A stretch of 12,889 bases of DNA. It comes from an uncultured Eubacteriales bacterium. GTDB lineage: Bacteria; Bacillota; Clostridia; Oscillospirales; Oscillospiraceae. The stretch is taken from assembly GCA_900555795.1 (NCBI GenBank), contig USMP01000009.1, positions 1 to 12,889 on the forward strand. Direction: 5' to 3'. Position 1 is the stretch's first letter. Each line of letters opens with the position of its first letter. The notes under the pieces are model-generated. The model was not told where the DNA came from. It ran no database searches and saw only the letters and a program-made list of their open reading frames with translations. Below, in pieces: positions 12,578 through 12,889 of this stretch. The translations under genes were made by a program, and so were the position numbers.

Positions 12578-12889
12578 ATGAGCGTTTCTTTTCATGGCAT
12601 TGGCCAGGTATGCGCCACCTTTCTGGGAGCCGGCGTGGCGGAGGGCCAGGTGGTCAAAATGAGCGGCCGGGGCACAGTGGGCCCCTGCGGGGACGGCGAC
12701 AGCTTCTGCGGTGTGGCGGTGTGCGTCAAGGACGACGCATGCAGCGTACAGGTGGACGGTTTTGTCACGGTGGGGTACACGGGGACTGTTCCCACCATGG
12801 GCTACACCACCCTGGCCGCCAACGGCTCCGGCGGCGTCAAAACCGCCTCCACCGGGGGTATTTCCTGCCTGGTGGCAGACGCGGACACC
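12578..12889 (+). CDS. Phage head decoration-type protein, N-terminal part (runs off right edge)
   Basis: The first 104 codons of a gene that continues past the right edge. It starts at ATG 12578-12580, 8 nt after AAAGGAG. The sequence is Gly/Val-rich and made of short predicted strands: VVKMSGRGTVGPCGDGDSF, then CGVAVCVKDDACSVQVDGFV, then a TVGYTGTVPTMGYTTLAANG stretch. Together with its place after the protease and before where a major capsid protein is expected, this fits a small head-decoration protein that stabilises the mature shell. Six cysteines in 104 residues (12, 37, 44, 49, 55, 97) are many for such a protein. The family assignment rests on context and general character, not on a strict motif. 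Confidence 0.5.
   Translation, partial: MSVSFHGIGQVCATFLGAGVAEGQVVKMSGRGTVGPCGDGDSFCGVAVCVKDDACSVQVDGFVTVGYTGTVPTMGYTTLAANGSGGVKTASTGGISCLVADADT

Larger units (their letters stand above)
8797..12889 (+). mobile_element. Prophage packaging and head module (partial)
   Basis: Five rightward genes in the canonical tailed-phage order: small terminase-like, large terminase, portal, maturation protease, decoration-type head protein. Gaps are short (17, 35, 14 and 70 bp). The module starts abruptly beside a host surface-protein gene and runs off the right edge. No lysogeny, replication or attachment sequence is visible inside the window, so completeness cannot be judged. Base composition is as GC-rich as the host genes. 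Confidence 0.85.

Noticed and set aside
1..12889. CRISPR arrays, tRNA or rRNA genes, insertion sequences
   Set aside because: No regularly spaced direct repeats, no tRNA-like T-loop sequences noticed, no rRNA words and no transposase frame were found on either strand.

Overview
The window looks like chromosomal DNA of a GC-rich Gram-positive anaerobe, most likely a gut Clostridia member of the Oscillospiraceae type (Flavonifractor/Oscillibacter-like). This is inferred from strong AGGAGG-type ribosome binding sites, a minimal Rrf2 regulator-NifS-NifU iron-sulfur operon, an SLH-type surface protein and a PBSX-type prophage head module. The genus assignment is a guess; no rRNA or other marker gene is present.

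Layout. Everything left of about 8,441 is transcribed leftwards (minus strand). From left to right it holds: the 5' end of an FAD-dependent dehydrogenase running off the left edge (1-397); a membrane-anchored HtrA/DegP-type protease with one PDZ domain (631-1980); an iron-sulfur cluster assembly operon read in the order regulator (4154-4612), cysteine desulfurase (2840-4030), IscU/NifU scaffold (2348-2800); a repeat-rich, hairpin-rich spacer (4613-5015); and a 1,141-residue secreted SLH-domain protein (5016-8441) with its own promoter and a leader of about 130 nt. To the right of a 355-bp divergent spacer, everything is transcribed rightwards and is phage: a small-terminase-like protein (8797-9063), terminase large subunit (9081-10367), portal (10403-11575), capsid maturation protease (11590-12507) and the start of a decoration-type head protein (12578 to the right edge).

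How the parts work together. The Rrf2 regulator carries a four-cysteine cluster. A nearly identical 20-bp partly palindromic sequence lies on the regulator's own -10 box and again just downstream of the promoter of the desulfurase-scaffold pair. This fits a self-regulating iron-sulfur homeostasis circuit. The phage genes follow the canonical packaging-and-head order, but no integrase, repressor or attachment site is visible on the left side, so the prophage either has its lysogeny genes to the right of the window or is a remnant.

Novelty. I see no clearly new multi-gene system. The items most worth a second look are the duplicated operator of the Fe-S regulator, the intergenic hairpin-array repeat with a partial second copy 4.4 kb away, the Cys/His-rich tail of the scaffold protein, the possible zinc knuckle in the phage protease, and the GC-rich leader of the surface-protein gene.
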